Positions 33,498 to 40,906 of a DNA stretch of 64,000 bases are shown here, in pieces. A program made the position numbers and the translations under genes. The stretch comes from Micromonospora inyonensis (GTDB taxonomy: Bacteria; Actinomycetota; Actinomycetes; Mycobacteriales; Micromonosporaceae), in NCBI RefSeq assembly GCF_900091415.1, contig NZ_FMHU01000001.1:1-64000 (forward strand), in the 5' to 3' direction. The notes beneath the pieces were generated by a model that worked only from the letters and a program-made list of their open reading frames with translations, was not told the origin of the DNA and searched no databases. The stretch's first letter is position 1; every line of letters starts with the position of its first letter.

Positions 33498-35065
33498 GCA
33501 TGCCCCGATTGCAGGTTGGTTCAGGGCCGGAAACCATTCGGGTTCTCAAGGCCGCGCTGGTCGACGGGGTGCTACCCGACACGTACGTGTCGGCCGGGTC
33601 GCTGGTGCACATGGAAGCGGTCTCCGGTGGTCTCACCACCGGCCCCGATGACGATTCCCCGCTGCCCGTGGCCGCCAGCCCTGTCACCCCGGCCGGGCTC
33701 GCCGGCCTGCTCGCCGAGCATGCCTACGTGTACCGGCTCAAGACCCGCAAGGGCGACGGCGGCAATCCCGAGGTGTTCGAGGAGGAGGTGACTCCGCCGA
33801 GGGAGATCCTGTCGTCTGTGCTCGCGGCAAAAACGTGGCCGAACGTGCCGCCGCTGCGCGGGATCATCGGTGCCCCCGTGCTGCGCCGCGACGGCACCCT
33901 ATTGCAGCGGCCCGGATACGACCCGACCACCGGCCTCTACCTCGCGTCCAAGGTCGCCCTGCCACCGGTGCCGGATGAGCCCACCGCCGAGCAGGTACAG
34001 GAAGCGCGCACGTTCCTGCTCGGCCGATTCCTGCGCGACTTCCCCTGGGCCAGCGCCGCCGACCGAGCCAACTACGTGGCCCTGCTGGCGACACCGATCC
34101 TGCGACACTTCACCCGCTCGTTGACGCCGTTCGCGCTCATCGACGCCACCATGCCCTCGTCCGGGAAGACCATCCTGACCGCCGGTCCCGGCATGCTCTA
34201 CGGGCAGCGGATCATGCCGTGGGCGTACTCCGACGAAGAACTACGCAAGTCCATCACCGCGGTTCTCGCCGAACAGGTCGGGGTGGTCATCTGGGACAAC
34301 CTCGCCGAGGGCACCGTCATCGACTCCGCCGTACTCGCCCAGCTCGTCACCACCGGCGTGTGGTCCGACCGACAGCTTGGGGCTTCGCGGAACATCGCCA
34401 CCGTCAACGACCGGCTGTGGATGGCCACCGGCAACAACCTTCAGGTTGGTGGCGACATGGCCTCCCGGACAGTGCGGGTACACCTCGACCCGAACATGCC
34501 CCGGCCCGAGCTACGGGACCAGTCCGGGTTCGGCATCCCGCATCTCGACCAGTGGATCACCGACCCGGCGAACCAACTCACGGTCCTGTGGCACCTCCTG
34601 GTCCTCGTCCTCGACTGGACCCGCAACAAGGCACCACGGGTGACCGGCGTGTCGATGCGGCAGTTCACCCCATGGGCGCAAGCCCTCGGCGGATTCCTCG
34701 CCCACCACGGCATCGACGGATTCCTCACCAACGCCGCCGACGTCCGCGAGATCGACGAAGACGAAACGCGCTGGCGCGCGTTCCTCACCACCTGGCACGA
34801 CCGCCACGGCGGCCGTGCGATGACCGCCGCCGAACTCCGCAAGGACGCTGAGCCGATGCATCTCGGCAGCGATGTCCACGACCCGTGGGACGGGCAGTTC
34901 ATCACCACCCACGCCGGACGCCTCCCCAACCCGCTCCAACTCGGCAGGCTCCTCACGGGGCAGGCCGGACGGTGGCGCGGCAACCACGTCATCCGGGCCG
35001 GCAAGCACGAGCGCGGAAACCGGGCCGTGTTCTGGGTCGAGAAGCACGACGCCCAAACCCGCTGA
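33494..35065 (+). CDS. Replication ATPase/helicase-like protein
   Basis: A 523-residue protein partnered with the prim-pol. A Walker A-like loop TMPSSGKT lies near residues 219-226. VVIWDNLAEG near 275 is in the Walker B position, with Asn where an acidic residue might be expected, and WMATGNNLQVGGDMASR carries sensor-1 Asn and an arginine-finger-like region. Together these resemble D5/DUF927-type primase-associated helicases of mobile elements. The TGCCGAGAT array begins four bases after its stop, and one copy lies inside the gene at 34860. It is probably the element's replication motor. Confidence 0.72.
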   Translation: MSMPRLQVGSGPETIRVLKAALVDGVLPDTYVSAGSLVHMEAVSGGLTTGPDDDSPLPVAASPVTPAGLAGLLAEHAYVYRLKTRKGDGGNPEVFEEEVTPPREILSSVLAAKTWPNVPPLRGIIGAPVLRRDGTLLQRPGYDPTTGLYLASKVALPPVPDEPTAEQVQEARTFLLGRFLRDFPWASAADRANYVALLATPILRHFTRSLTPFALIDATMPSSGKTILTAGPGMLYGQRIMPWAYSDEELRKSITAVLAEQVGVVIWDNLAEGTVIDSAVLAQLVTTGVWSDRQLGASRNIATVNDRLWMATGNNLQVGGDMASRTVRVHLDPNMPRPELRDQSGFGIPHLDQWITDPANQLTVLWHLLVLVLDWTRNKAPRVTGVSMRQFTPWAQALGGFLAHHGIDGFLTNAADVREIDEDETRWRAFLTTWHDRHGGRAMTAAELRKDAEPMHLGSDVHDPWDGQFITTHAGRLPNPLQLGRLLTGQAGRWRGNHVIRAGKHERGNRAVFWVEKHDAQTR

Positions 35066-35068
35066 ACC

Positions 35069-35285
35069 ATCTCGGCATGTCGGCAACTCGGCGGAACCTG
35101 CCAGCCAGCAGGGCAAACAGTCTGCCGAGATCAGACCCGTCGACTAGCATCGATCTCGGCAACTCGGCAGGCCGGTTGCCGAGATGAGAGCCGGTTGCCG
35201 AGATGGACCAGTGAACCCTAAACGATCTCGGCACACGTTTCCGCAGCTCACCGGCACCTATGCCGAGATGCCGAGATGCCGAGAT
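35069..35285. repeat. Iteron-like array of TGCCGAGAT, candidate replication origin
   Basis: Nine exact copies of a 9-bp word lie in 217 bases. Six are forward (35123, 35177, 35196, 35261, 35269, 35277) and three are reversed (35069, 35153, 35225). Degenerate ACTCGGC-type copies occur between them. The last three forward copies follow each other every eight bases. A tenth exact copy is inside the ATPase gene at 34860-34868. The position directly after the replication genes fits an origin or a partition/regulatory site of the excised element. Confidence 0.75.
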
Positions 35286-35731
35286 GGTTCAGCCCTCCCA
35301 ACAACAACCAAAGACCACCGCCGCCAACCAGAGCAGCAGTCAAGAGCACGACCCCTCGCTTGTAAGCTCTGCACGCTCCGTCCGGGCGCGTCCGCCTACG
35401 TCTCCGACCTCGGGCGCTGATCTCTAGCCCCGTCTGTCGCCGGCCACTGATGTCCCGCCCTGTTGCTGCGACAGCAACAGGGCTGACTGCTTCGGTGTGA
35501 ACGCGGATGAATCCTGCCGCTGACTGCTGTCGGACGCTGATCTGTGGTGTTGAGCAAGGCGACTGCGCTGCTCCGGGTCGTCACCTGTCGGCCGTTGTTG
35601 TTGCTTTCGCTACCTCTGGCTGCTTCGCCTCGCCAGCTTGAGGCCAGGGTCGACCTGCGGAGCCCTCTCTCTCCCAGCGATGTCCCACCCATCTGCCAGC
35701 ATTGATGTGCCTTACGACTTGGAGGGACCAC
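35286..35731. other. Non-coding gap between the iterons and the zinc-ribbon gene
   Basis: About 450 bases with no convincing gene. It holds a perfect 12-bp hairpin, GCCCTGTTGCTG and CAGCAACAGGGC at 35457-35483 with a three-base loop. This may be a terminator or a structural part of the origin. Nothing else was recognised. Confidence 0.5.
35457..35483. terminator. Perfect 12-bp hairpin with CGA loop
   Basis: Arms at 35457-35468 and 35472-35483 are perfectly complementary. It is placed about 170 bases after the iteron array and far from any stop codon, so an origin-related stem-loop is as likely as a terminator. Confidence 0.55.
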
Positions 35732-36052
35732 ATGGCTTCCACGAAACGGCAACGCCAACGCGAGCGGAGAGCCCTCGGGCACGCGAAGCAAGCTAGTGAG
35801 CCGACTGAGGGCGCCGTGCCGCCAAAGCCTGCGAACTGGCCGTGCGAACGGTGTGGCGAAGGCTGCCGGACGGACAAACCCGTCTACGGGTGGGTGTGCG
35901 CCAACTGCGCCTATGAGCTTGACCGATACCTCATGGTTCACATGGGTATGACCGGAGGCGCAGCAATTGAGGTGTATGAGAGCGCCAAGCGACGTGGGGA
36001 ACTTCCTCCGCCCGGCCCTCGTGGTCTGGGTGTCAACGTCCGCAAGCCCTAG
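35732..36052 (+). CDS. Small zinc-ribbon protein, 106 aa
   Basis: A 106-residue protein with a basic N-terminus (STKRQRQRERRALGHAKQ) and a four-cysteine ribbon, CERCGEGC followed by VCANCAYE, at about 37-65. ATG 35732 follows GGAGGGACCAC. It may bind nucleic acid. It precedes the low-GC cargo module but is more GC-rich than it, so it is probably an element gene and not part of that module. Confidence 0.6.
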   Translation: MASTKRQRQRERRALGHAKQASEPTEGAVPPKPANWPCERCGEGCRTDKPVYGWVCANCAYELDRYLMVHMGMTGGAAIEVYESAKRRGELPPPGPRGLGVNVRKP

Positions 36053-36138
36053 TCATACAAGCGACAAGTCATATCGCAGACAGTGTCCGGTTGGATACCC
36101 TAGACAGTCGTCCAACGTTCCCTGACGCGAGGATCTCG

Positions 36139-37122
36139 ATGAGTAGGCATGCCTTTGCCGCCTATGGTCTGCACGTATCGCCGCGCTACCGCCCGAATGA
36201 ACGACTGTCGCTCGACGACATCGGCGGCACAAAGGCTAGCCTCTTGTCACTCGTTCACGGCCTTCTACAGGACCTCAAAAATGAGCCGCTCCGGGAAGAG
36301 AAATCCGAAGACTACCTTTATATTGATGAAGTCGACCCCCTAGGTGCCCGGATACACTTCAACGCCGAGTACGGGAAGTTCGGTCTCGAAGGAGGAATTC
36401 GGCACACTCGCAGCCATCAAACTACTCACACATATGGAACCGACGAATCCGCCACTGTCCCTATTCGTAATATGATTCTTTGCCCATCCCGGTCGAAGAC
36501 CGCAGTGTTCTTGACGGAGCGCTACGGCAACCGTGGAGTAGGCAGCATTTTCCTTAGGCAGCTACAGGCCGCATTCAGGGCGAAATTCTCCGACCTCATC
36601 CTTCACTCGGAGAGCTTTATCGACAATGAACAGTGGCGCATCTTCCGCGAAAGAGCTAAACTTACTAGCGTAAAAGTCGTTCGCTATAAGATCTCACACG
36701 ACCCTGCCGATGGGATTGATCCCGAAGTTATTGGCAAGATCGTCTACGAGGCGAAGCCTCGATGGGGGATCGAGGGTCTCGGAAATAAGATTAAGAATGG
36801 CCTGCTGGGCGGCGAGCTTAAGGCACATCAGCTTCTTGGCCTGTCCGACGTACAAGATACCGACGAGACGCGCCTGACGCTCAGTGACGGCGACCAGGAA
36901 CGTCAGGTAGTGCTAGGCAGGGAAGACTTGCCGGCGCTCGTGTATGCAGTTGATCACGATGGCAAGGAACGCGCAAAGGATTCTGTAGTCTATAACGAGA
37001 TGCATAGCATTATCCCGGTCCTGACGAAGCAGTTGGGACTTGAGCTCCCCGGGGACTGGGACTCCACTGAATGGCAAAAGGCTCAGCTTACAGTGAAGAT
37101 GGGAGCCGTCCGTGAGCGCTAA
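36139..37122 (+). CDS. Unrecognised 327-aa cargo protein of low GC
   Basis: A soluble, mixed alpha/beta protein of about 327 residues; I recognise no family. The first half includes YLYIDEVDPLGARIHFNAEYGKFGLEGGIRHTRS and VFLTERYGNRGVGSIFLRQL; the second half includes SVKVVRYKISHD and ELKAHQLLGLSDVQDTDETRLTL. Codon use is visibly more AT-rich than in neighbours (many AAA, TTC/TTT, ATT and TAT codons), pointing to transfer from a different source. It overlaps the membrane-protein gene by 11 bases. ATG 36139 follows GAGGATCTC; TTG 36091 would add 16 residues. Pairing with a membrane protein next to attR suggests a sensor-effector defence pair. Confidence 0.7.
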   Translation: MSRHAFAAYGLHVSPRYRPNERLSLDDIGGTKASLLSLVHGLLQDLKNEPLREEKSEDYLYIDEVDPLGARIHFNAEYGKFGLEGGIRHTRSHQTTHTYGTDESATVPIRNMILCPSRSKTAVFLTERYGNRGVGSIFLRQLQAAFRAKFSDLILHSESFIDNEQWRIFRERAKLTSVKVVRYKISHDPADGIDPEVIGKIVYEAKPRWGIEGLGNKIKNGLLGGELKAHQLLGLSDVQDTDETRLTLSDGDQERQVVLGREDLPALVYAVDHDGKERAKDSVVYNEMHSIIPVLTKQLGLELPGDWDSTEWQKAQLTVKMGAVRER

Positions 37123-37624
37123 GTGGTCGGTAACACCAATCATCAAGAAACAGCTGAGCACGCTCGTCGACCAGAATGATCCGAAGCAGCGGCCAAGATT
37201 AGGAGACTATCTCGGCCTTTTTGGAGTTCCACTGGCTCTTGCTACTGCCGCATTCTTTACGGAATTTCGCCTCCGTGGCGTAGAGGGGCTACTAGCAGGT
37301 GTTGCCATCTTCACGGCGCTCCTATTCGGACTACTGGTTCACGTCTTTACACTCGGACTCCGGATCACCGATGATCCCCGAATTTCGAAGAGCGGAAAGA
37401 CAGCGCAACTAGTGGACCAGCTTCAAGGTAACGTCGCTTACGCCGTCCTGGTGGGGCTCTTTACCACCACGGTACTTATTGTAGGAGTAAGCACGACTCT
37501 GAAGGATCATGCTCTGGGTGTACCAATCAGCACGGTCACCGTGTTCAGCATCTGTCACCTTCTCTTGATTATGCTAATGGCCCTTAAGCGCACTCAAGCT
37601 GCATACGAACAGTTTCGTCTCTAA
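37112..37624 (+). CDS. Four-helix membrane protein, partner of the 327-aa protein
   Basis: A 170-residue protein with a 30-residue cytoplasmic start and four hydrophobic helices: LGLFGVPLALATAAFFTEF, LLAGVAIFTALLFGLLVHVF, VAYAVLVGLFTTTVLIVGVS and TVTVFSICHLLLIMLMAL. A charged loop of about 30 residues (DDPRISKSGKTAQLVDQLQ) lies between helices two and three. The GTG start is inside the preceding gene. Four-helix proteins paired with a soluble partner occur in known systems such as Kiwa, but I see no sequence match. Membrane location is clear; a defence role is inference. Confidence 0.72.
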   Translation: MSAKWSVTPIIKKQLSTLVDQNDPKQRPRLGDYLGLFGVPLALATAAFFTEFRLRGVEGLLAGVAIFTALLFGLLVHVFTLGLRITDDPRISKSGKTAQLVDQLQGNVAYAVLVGLFTTTVLIVGVSTTLKDHALGVPISTVTVFSICHLLLIMLMALKRTQAAYEQFRL

Positions 37625-38140
37625 ACCGAGTAAAATGCTGCGCAGTGCCGTCGCCTTATCAATCTGGTCTTGAGGGTGACGGGCAGATACGCGCATGGCA
37701 GGCCAGCGACGAGGCCGGGATGGGGATGCGGCGCGAGCATCACGGGCAGGCCCCGCCTGCCGGCAACGCCGGCCGAGGGTTCGCAAAGGCTCCAGGGTCA
37801 AGGGCGGCGCGCCAGAGCCGTCGCGCAGCGATGCGAAGCACCCTTGAGGTTGGAGGGGCGGCCCCGCATCCTCCGCGCCGCATCCTCACCACGGCCGATC
37901 GTCTGGGGCGGCCCCCGGGCTTCCCGATCTCCGCGCCAGCCGCCGGGCGTCAGGCGAGACGGCCGCAGAGCGACAGCGGCAGCGGCTGGCGCGCCCTGGT
38001 GGCGGCGCGTGCGGCCCGTCAAGGGCCGCCTTGAGGAGGTCCAGGAGTTCGAACCACGTCGGCGACCCTCGGGCGGGGGATTTACAGCGGGTCACCACAC
38101 CACGAGGCACCCTCGACCCCTCCTCCTGACCGGTCATGGA
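37625..38140. other. Non-coding right end of the element
   Basis: About 500 bases between the membrane-protein gene and the arm site, with GC returning to high values. Several frames are open but lack codon bias or family features, and I call none. A stretch with TTCGAACC near 38049 resembles a tRNA T-arm but has no matching arms. Confidence 0.45.
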
Positions 38141-38157
38141 GCTATTCGTGGTGCGAA
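38141..38157 (+). promoter_or_regulatory. Candidate integrase arm site, right
   Basis: GCTATTCGTGGTGCGAA differs at one base from 16012-16028 inside the opposite end. It lies 92 bases inside attR. Confidence 0.5.
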
Positions 38158-38248
38158 ATGCCGACCATCGGAGAAACCAGAGACAACCGGAGCAAGAGTT
38201 TGTGCAGCTAGGGAAGCCACTGAAGCCAGGGATCAGAACGTGAATGCC

Positions 38249-38310
38249 ACTTCTAATCCCAAGGCCGCAGGTTCGAATCCTGCCAGGCGCGCTGGACTTT
38301 CTCCCAGCCG
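38249..38310 (+). repeat. attR, 62-bp direct repeat with tRNA 3' half
   Basis: Exact copy of 15935-15996. It contains only the anticodon-loop to acceptor part of tRNA-Arg and so is not a functional gene. It marks the right end of the integrative element. Confidence 0.93.
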
Positions 38311-38713
38311 TACGGCTCGCGTGGAGCCACCGAGCGCGCCACCACCGGCCGCCGGAAGGTTCGGGACGACCTCGCCGCGACACCCAGCCCGGCCGCCCGC
38401 TCCACGGCGACCGGGATCGCCATTCGACGGCCCTTATCACACCGGGCGAAAAACGGAAATCAAATACTCCCGCACCGGCACGGCGGGCCGCGCGAGCCTC
38501 CGTTCGCGGTGACTCTCACATTTCGCTTCGGGCTGCGGACATCACCGCCGGTTCATGTTCTTCCCGACAACGCGACCCCTGCCGCCCGATCGATTCACGG
38601 ACGGCGGCGTCCGGGACCGGGCTCGCCCGCCGGTCGGGTCGGTAGCGGTCCCGCCACACCCAGTCGCGCACGGCCGCCGCCCGGAACGGCCGTGCGCGTG
38701 ACGCCCGCTGGCC
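38311..38713. other. Non-coding stretch right of attR
   Basis: About 400 bases of chromosomal DNA with no convincing gene on either strand. The first 20 bases resemble the sequence following attL, as expected for the ancestral site. Confidence 0.45.
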
Positions 38714-38997
38714 GTGGGCCACGACGGCACCACCTGCGGTCAGAGCCGGGTCTACAAGAAGCCCGCCGGGGTCAGGGGCTACGACTGCTCGGGCCTGAAC
38801 TACAGGATGTTCCAGCACGCGGGGGTGTACGTCCCCTGGACGACGGGTACGGCGACGGCGTGGCGTCGGTCCTCGAGGCGATCCCCAGGTGGCAGAACCC
38901 GGACGGCGCACCTGGAGGGGTGTGGTGATCAGCAGCGCCACGGACTACCTGAACAGCTCCGAGTACACCGCCCACCGCGTCCCGGGGATCCGAACCG
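38714..38997 (+). pseudogene. Remnant of an NlpC/P60-type gene
   Basis: Pieces of one protein appear in successive frames: KPAGVRGYDCSGLNYRMFQHAGVYVPWTTG, then ASVLEAIPRWQNPDGAPGG, then VISSATDYLNSSEYTAHRVPG. The YDCSGL motif is the NlpC/P60 active-site Cys. At least two frameshifts and missing ends show a decayed gene. It sits close to attR and may have been damaged by earlier insertions there. Confidence 0.6.
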
Positions 38998-39023
38998 GAC
39001 CACCGGCGTCCCACGAGCGCCAG

Positions 39024-39052
39024 GAGCCCCGCAGTCACCGACTGCGGGGCTC
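39024..39052. terminator. Perfect 13-bp hairpin
   Basis: GAGCCCCGCAGTC and its complement with a three-base loop, 26 bases past the stop of the leftward M23 peptidase gene. It can also end rightward transcription from the remnant. Confidence 0.75.
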
Positions 39053-39077
39053 TGTCGTGCGGCAGGATCAGGCTGGT

Positions 39078-39593
39078 TCAGCAGCCGGCGGTCCGGGTGT
39101 AGCTCGACGTCCCCCAGTAGTACGCCAGGTTGCCGCTGAACCGCACCATGATGTCGCCGCCGTTCAGCCGCTGCTCGTAGTGCAGGTGCGAGCCGCTGGA
39201 GTTACCGCTGTTGCCCACGTAGCCGATCGTGGTGCCGTAGTCGACGCTCTGGCCGACCGAGACGTTGAAGCCGCTCAGGTGGGCATAGTAGGTGGTGTAC
39301 CCGCCCCCGTGGTTGATCCGCACGTACCGGCCGTAGCTGGTGTCACCGAGGTTGGTGACGATGTCGACGGTGCCCGGGGCGCTGGCCTTGACCGGCATGC
39401 CGTGGTCGTCGGCCCGGTTGAAGTCGATCGCGTACGCCGGGCTGTGCCCGGTCCGGGTCTCACCGGACCACGTCTGATGGCACGGGAACGGCACCCGGAA
39501 CGAGGGAGCCGCCGCTGCCGGCGACGCCGGGGCCAGGAAGGTGACAGCCAGCATCATGGCGGCGCTGAGGACACTTGCCAGACGGATCCGCAT
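39078..39593 (-). CDS. Secreted M23 metallopeptidase
   Basis: A 171-residue LytM-type endopeptidase that would cut peptidoglycan cross-bridges. Residues 1-28 are a signal peptide (MRIRLASVLSAAMMLAVTFLAPASPAAAA). Zinc ligands are in HSPAYAIDFN and SGSHLHYEQ, with YYAHLSGFN as the middle His motif. It is a minimal single-domain form. The gene stands alone and ends at a strong hairpin. Confidence 0.88.
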   Translation of the reverse strand: MRIRLASVLSAAMMLAVTFLAPASPAAAAPSFRVPFPCHQTWSGETRTGHSPAYAIDFNRADDHGMPVKASAPGTVDIVTNLGDTSYGRYVRINHGGGYTTYYAHLSGFNVSVGQSVDYGTTIGYVGNSGNSSGSHLHYEQRLNGGDIMVRFSGNLAYYWGTSSYTRTAGC

Positions 39594-39842
39594 GCGAGAC
39601 CTTCATCATCAAACTTGTCGATGTTTCGATGGATCATCGCAGAGCGGTCCAGTCCCGAAAAGGCCCACTCGCCACGCGGCGTCGTCGTGCCGGGGACCCG
39701 TGGTGACCCGACGACGGGGATTCTGCTGTTCCACCACGCCCTCGGGCAGACGCCCGGCTTCCTGGAACTCGCCGACCGGTGGCGGGCCGCCGGGGCGGAC
39801 GCGACCGCCGACGCCGGACACCGCCGCGCGCCGGGCCGCCGG

Positions 39843-40322
39843 TCAGACGACGGCGAGCAGGACGGCCTCCCCGGCCCCGGCCGCCGCGAGATAGAAGGAC
39901 CGCAGTTCGTCGACGTACGGCGCCAGGTAGGTGTCGAACTCCTCCTCGTCGTCGTCCCAGATGTCGGGGTAGATGTCGGCCGCGCCGAGTGCGGCGGAGT
40001 CGTACCGCGAGCGGAGGGTCCCGACGGTGACCGGTTCGAGCCCGGCGGCGACCGCGCGGACCTGCGCCGGGCCGAGCAGTCGGGCCGAACCGTAGCCGAC
40101 GTCGGAGCCGATCGGGTCGCCGCCGAGGATCGCCTCGCCGGCCCCGGTGGTGGTCTCCCAGGCCGCGCCGGCGAGCAGGTAGTGGATCGCATGCCACGCC
40201 TTGTCCAGGTCGAGGTCCGGCGCGTTCCCGCCGTGGATCAGGTCGGCGGTGCGGGAGTGGTCGGTGAGGAGGCGCTGCTGTTCGGCGGCGTCGAGTCGGC
40301 GACCGACGAAGATCATGCCCAT
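39843..40322 (-). CDS. DUF1877 (YfbM-like) protein
   Basis: A 159-residue protein with the family features LDLDKAWHAIHYLLAG, GDPIGSDVGYGSARLLGPAQV and the acidic DIWDDDEEEFDTYLAPYVDELRSFY. The ATG at 40322 starts MGMIFVGRR, which fits the family. The biochemical role of DUF1877 is unknown. The 249 bases between it and the peptidase gene contain only a fragment resembling part of a hydrolase (TTGILLFHHALGQTPGFLELAD) in the other direction. Confidence 0.75.
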   Translation of the reverse strand: MGMIFVGRRLDAAEQQRLLTDHSRTADLIHGGNAPDLDLDKAWHAIHYLLAGAAWETTTGAGEAILGGDPIGSDVGYGSARLLGPAQVRAVAAGLEPVTVGTLRSRYDSAALGAADIYPDIWDDDEEEFDTYLAPYVDELRSFYLAAAGAGEAVLLAVV

Positions 40323-40405
40323 GGCCGGCAGTATGCCCCGCACCTCCGACAGGCGCCGCACCAGCCGGGACGGGCGATGCCGACCGGTGGCGGGCATACG
40401 CCATC

Positions 40406-40810
40406 ATGATCCGCATGATCAAGCTCAAGGGCCACGGCCACGGCCACGGGCGTAAGCGCAAGAGCAGGTTCCTCGACAGCTGCGAGGGCTGCGACGGCTG
40501 CGACAGCTGCGAGGGCCCGGACTGCTGCAACTTCGGCCTCTTCTCGTTCATGTTGACGCTCGGCGCGACGACGGCCTCGGCGGTGCGCGCACCGGTCGTG
40601 GACCGGGCGGGCCGGGCAGCGATCCTCGGTTACCGCCGCTGGCTGTCGCACCGCTGGCCCGGCCAGTGCCGTTACACGCCCACGTGCAGCGCTTACGGCC
40701 TCACCGCGGTCGAGCGCCACGGCCTCGCGGTGGGCGGTCGGATGGCCGCCGACCGGCTACGCCGCTGCCGGCCGGGCGTGCCCCGGGGCACCCACGACCC
40801 GGTCCGCTGA
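40406..40810 (+). CDS. yidD: YidD-like protein with His/Cys-rich N-terminus
   Basis: A 134-residue protein. The C-terminal half (about 60-125) is YidD: YRRWLSHRWPGQCRYTPTCSAYGLTAVERHGLAVGGRMAADRLRRCRPG, with the conserved CRYTPTCSxY. YidD aids membrane-protein insertion with YidC. The first 45 residues are unusual: a KGHGHGHGRKRK stretch and then CEGCDGCDSCEGPDCC, which looks like a metal site. It lies away from the usual rpmH-rnpA-yidC cluster, so it may be a specialised second copy. Confidence 0.82.
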   Translation: MIRMIKLKGHGHGHGRKRKSRFLDSCEGCDGCDSCEGPDCCNFGLFSFMLTLGATTASAVRAPVVDRAGRAAILGYRRWLSHRWPGQCRYTPTCSAYGLTAVERHGLAVGGRMAADRLRRCRPGVPRGTHDPVR

Positions 40811-40906
40811 CCCGAGGTCACGCCCGGCGCACCGACCGGTCAACCGTGGTACTCTCCGGCGTTCCCCAGCTGCTGAGGGACCACCGCCGGAAGGACGCCT
40901 CCCCCG

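Noticed and set aside
35069..35285. Repeat cluster as a CRISPR array
   Set aside because: The unit is 9 bases, occurs in both orientations and has irregular spacing; no cas genes are near.
36139..37624. Identification of the two-gene module as Kiwa
   Set aside because: Only the pairing with a four-helix membrane protein is similar; gene order differs and I see no KwaB-type sequence motif.
38030..38075. T-arm-like TTCGAACC near 38049 as a tRNA
   Set aside because: No matching acceptor, D or anticodon arms on either strand.
38249..38310. Possible second tRNA-Arg gene
   Set aside because: Only the anticodon loop to acceptor part is present and the 5' half is missing; it is the attR copy.
37645..38512. 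Open frames at the right end of the element
   Set aside because: No family features, low-complexity Arg/Ala/Pro composition typical of non-coding high-GC DNA.
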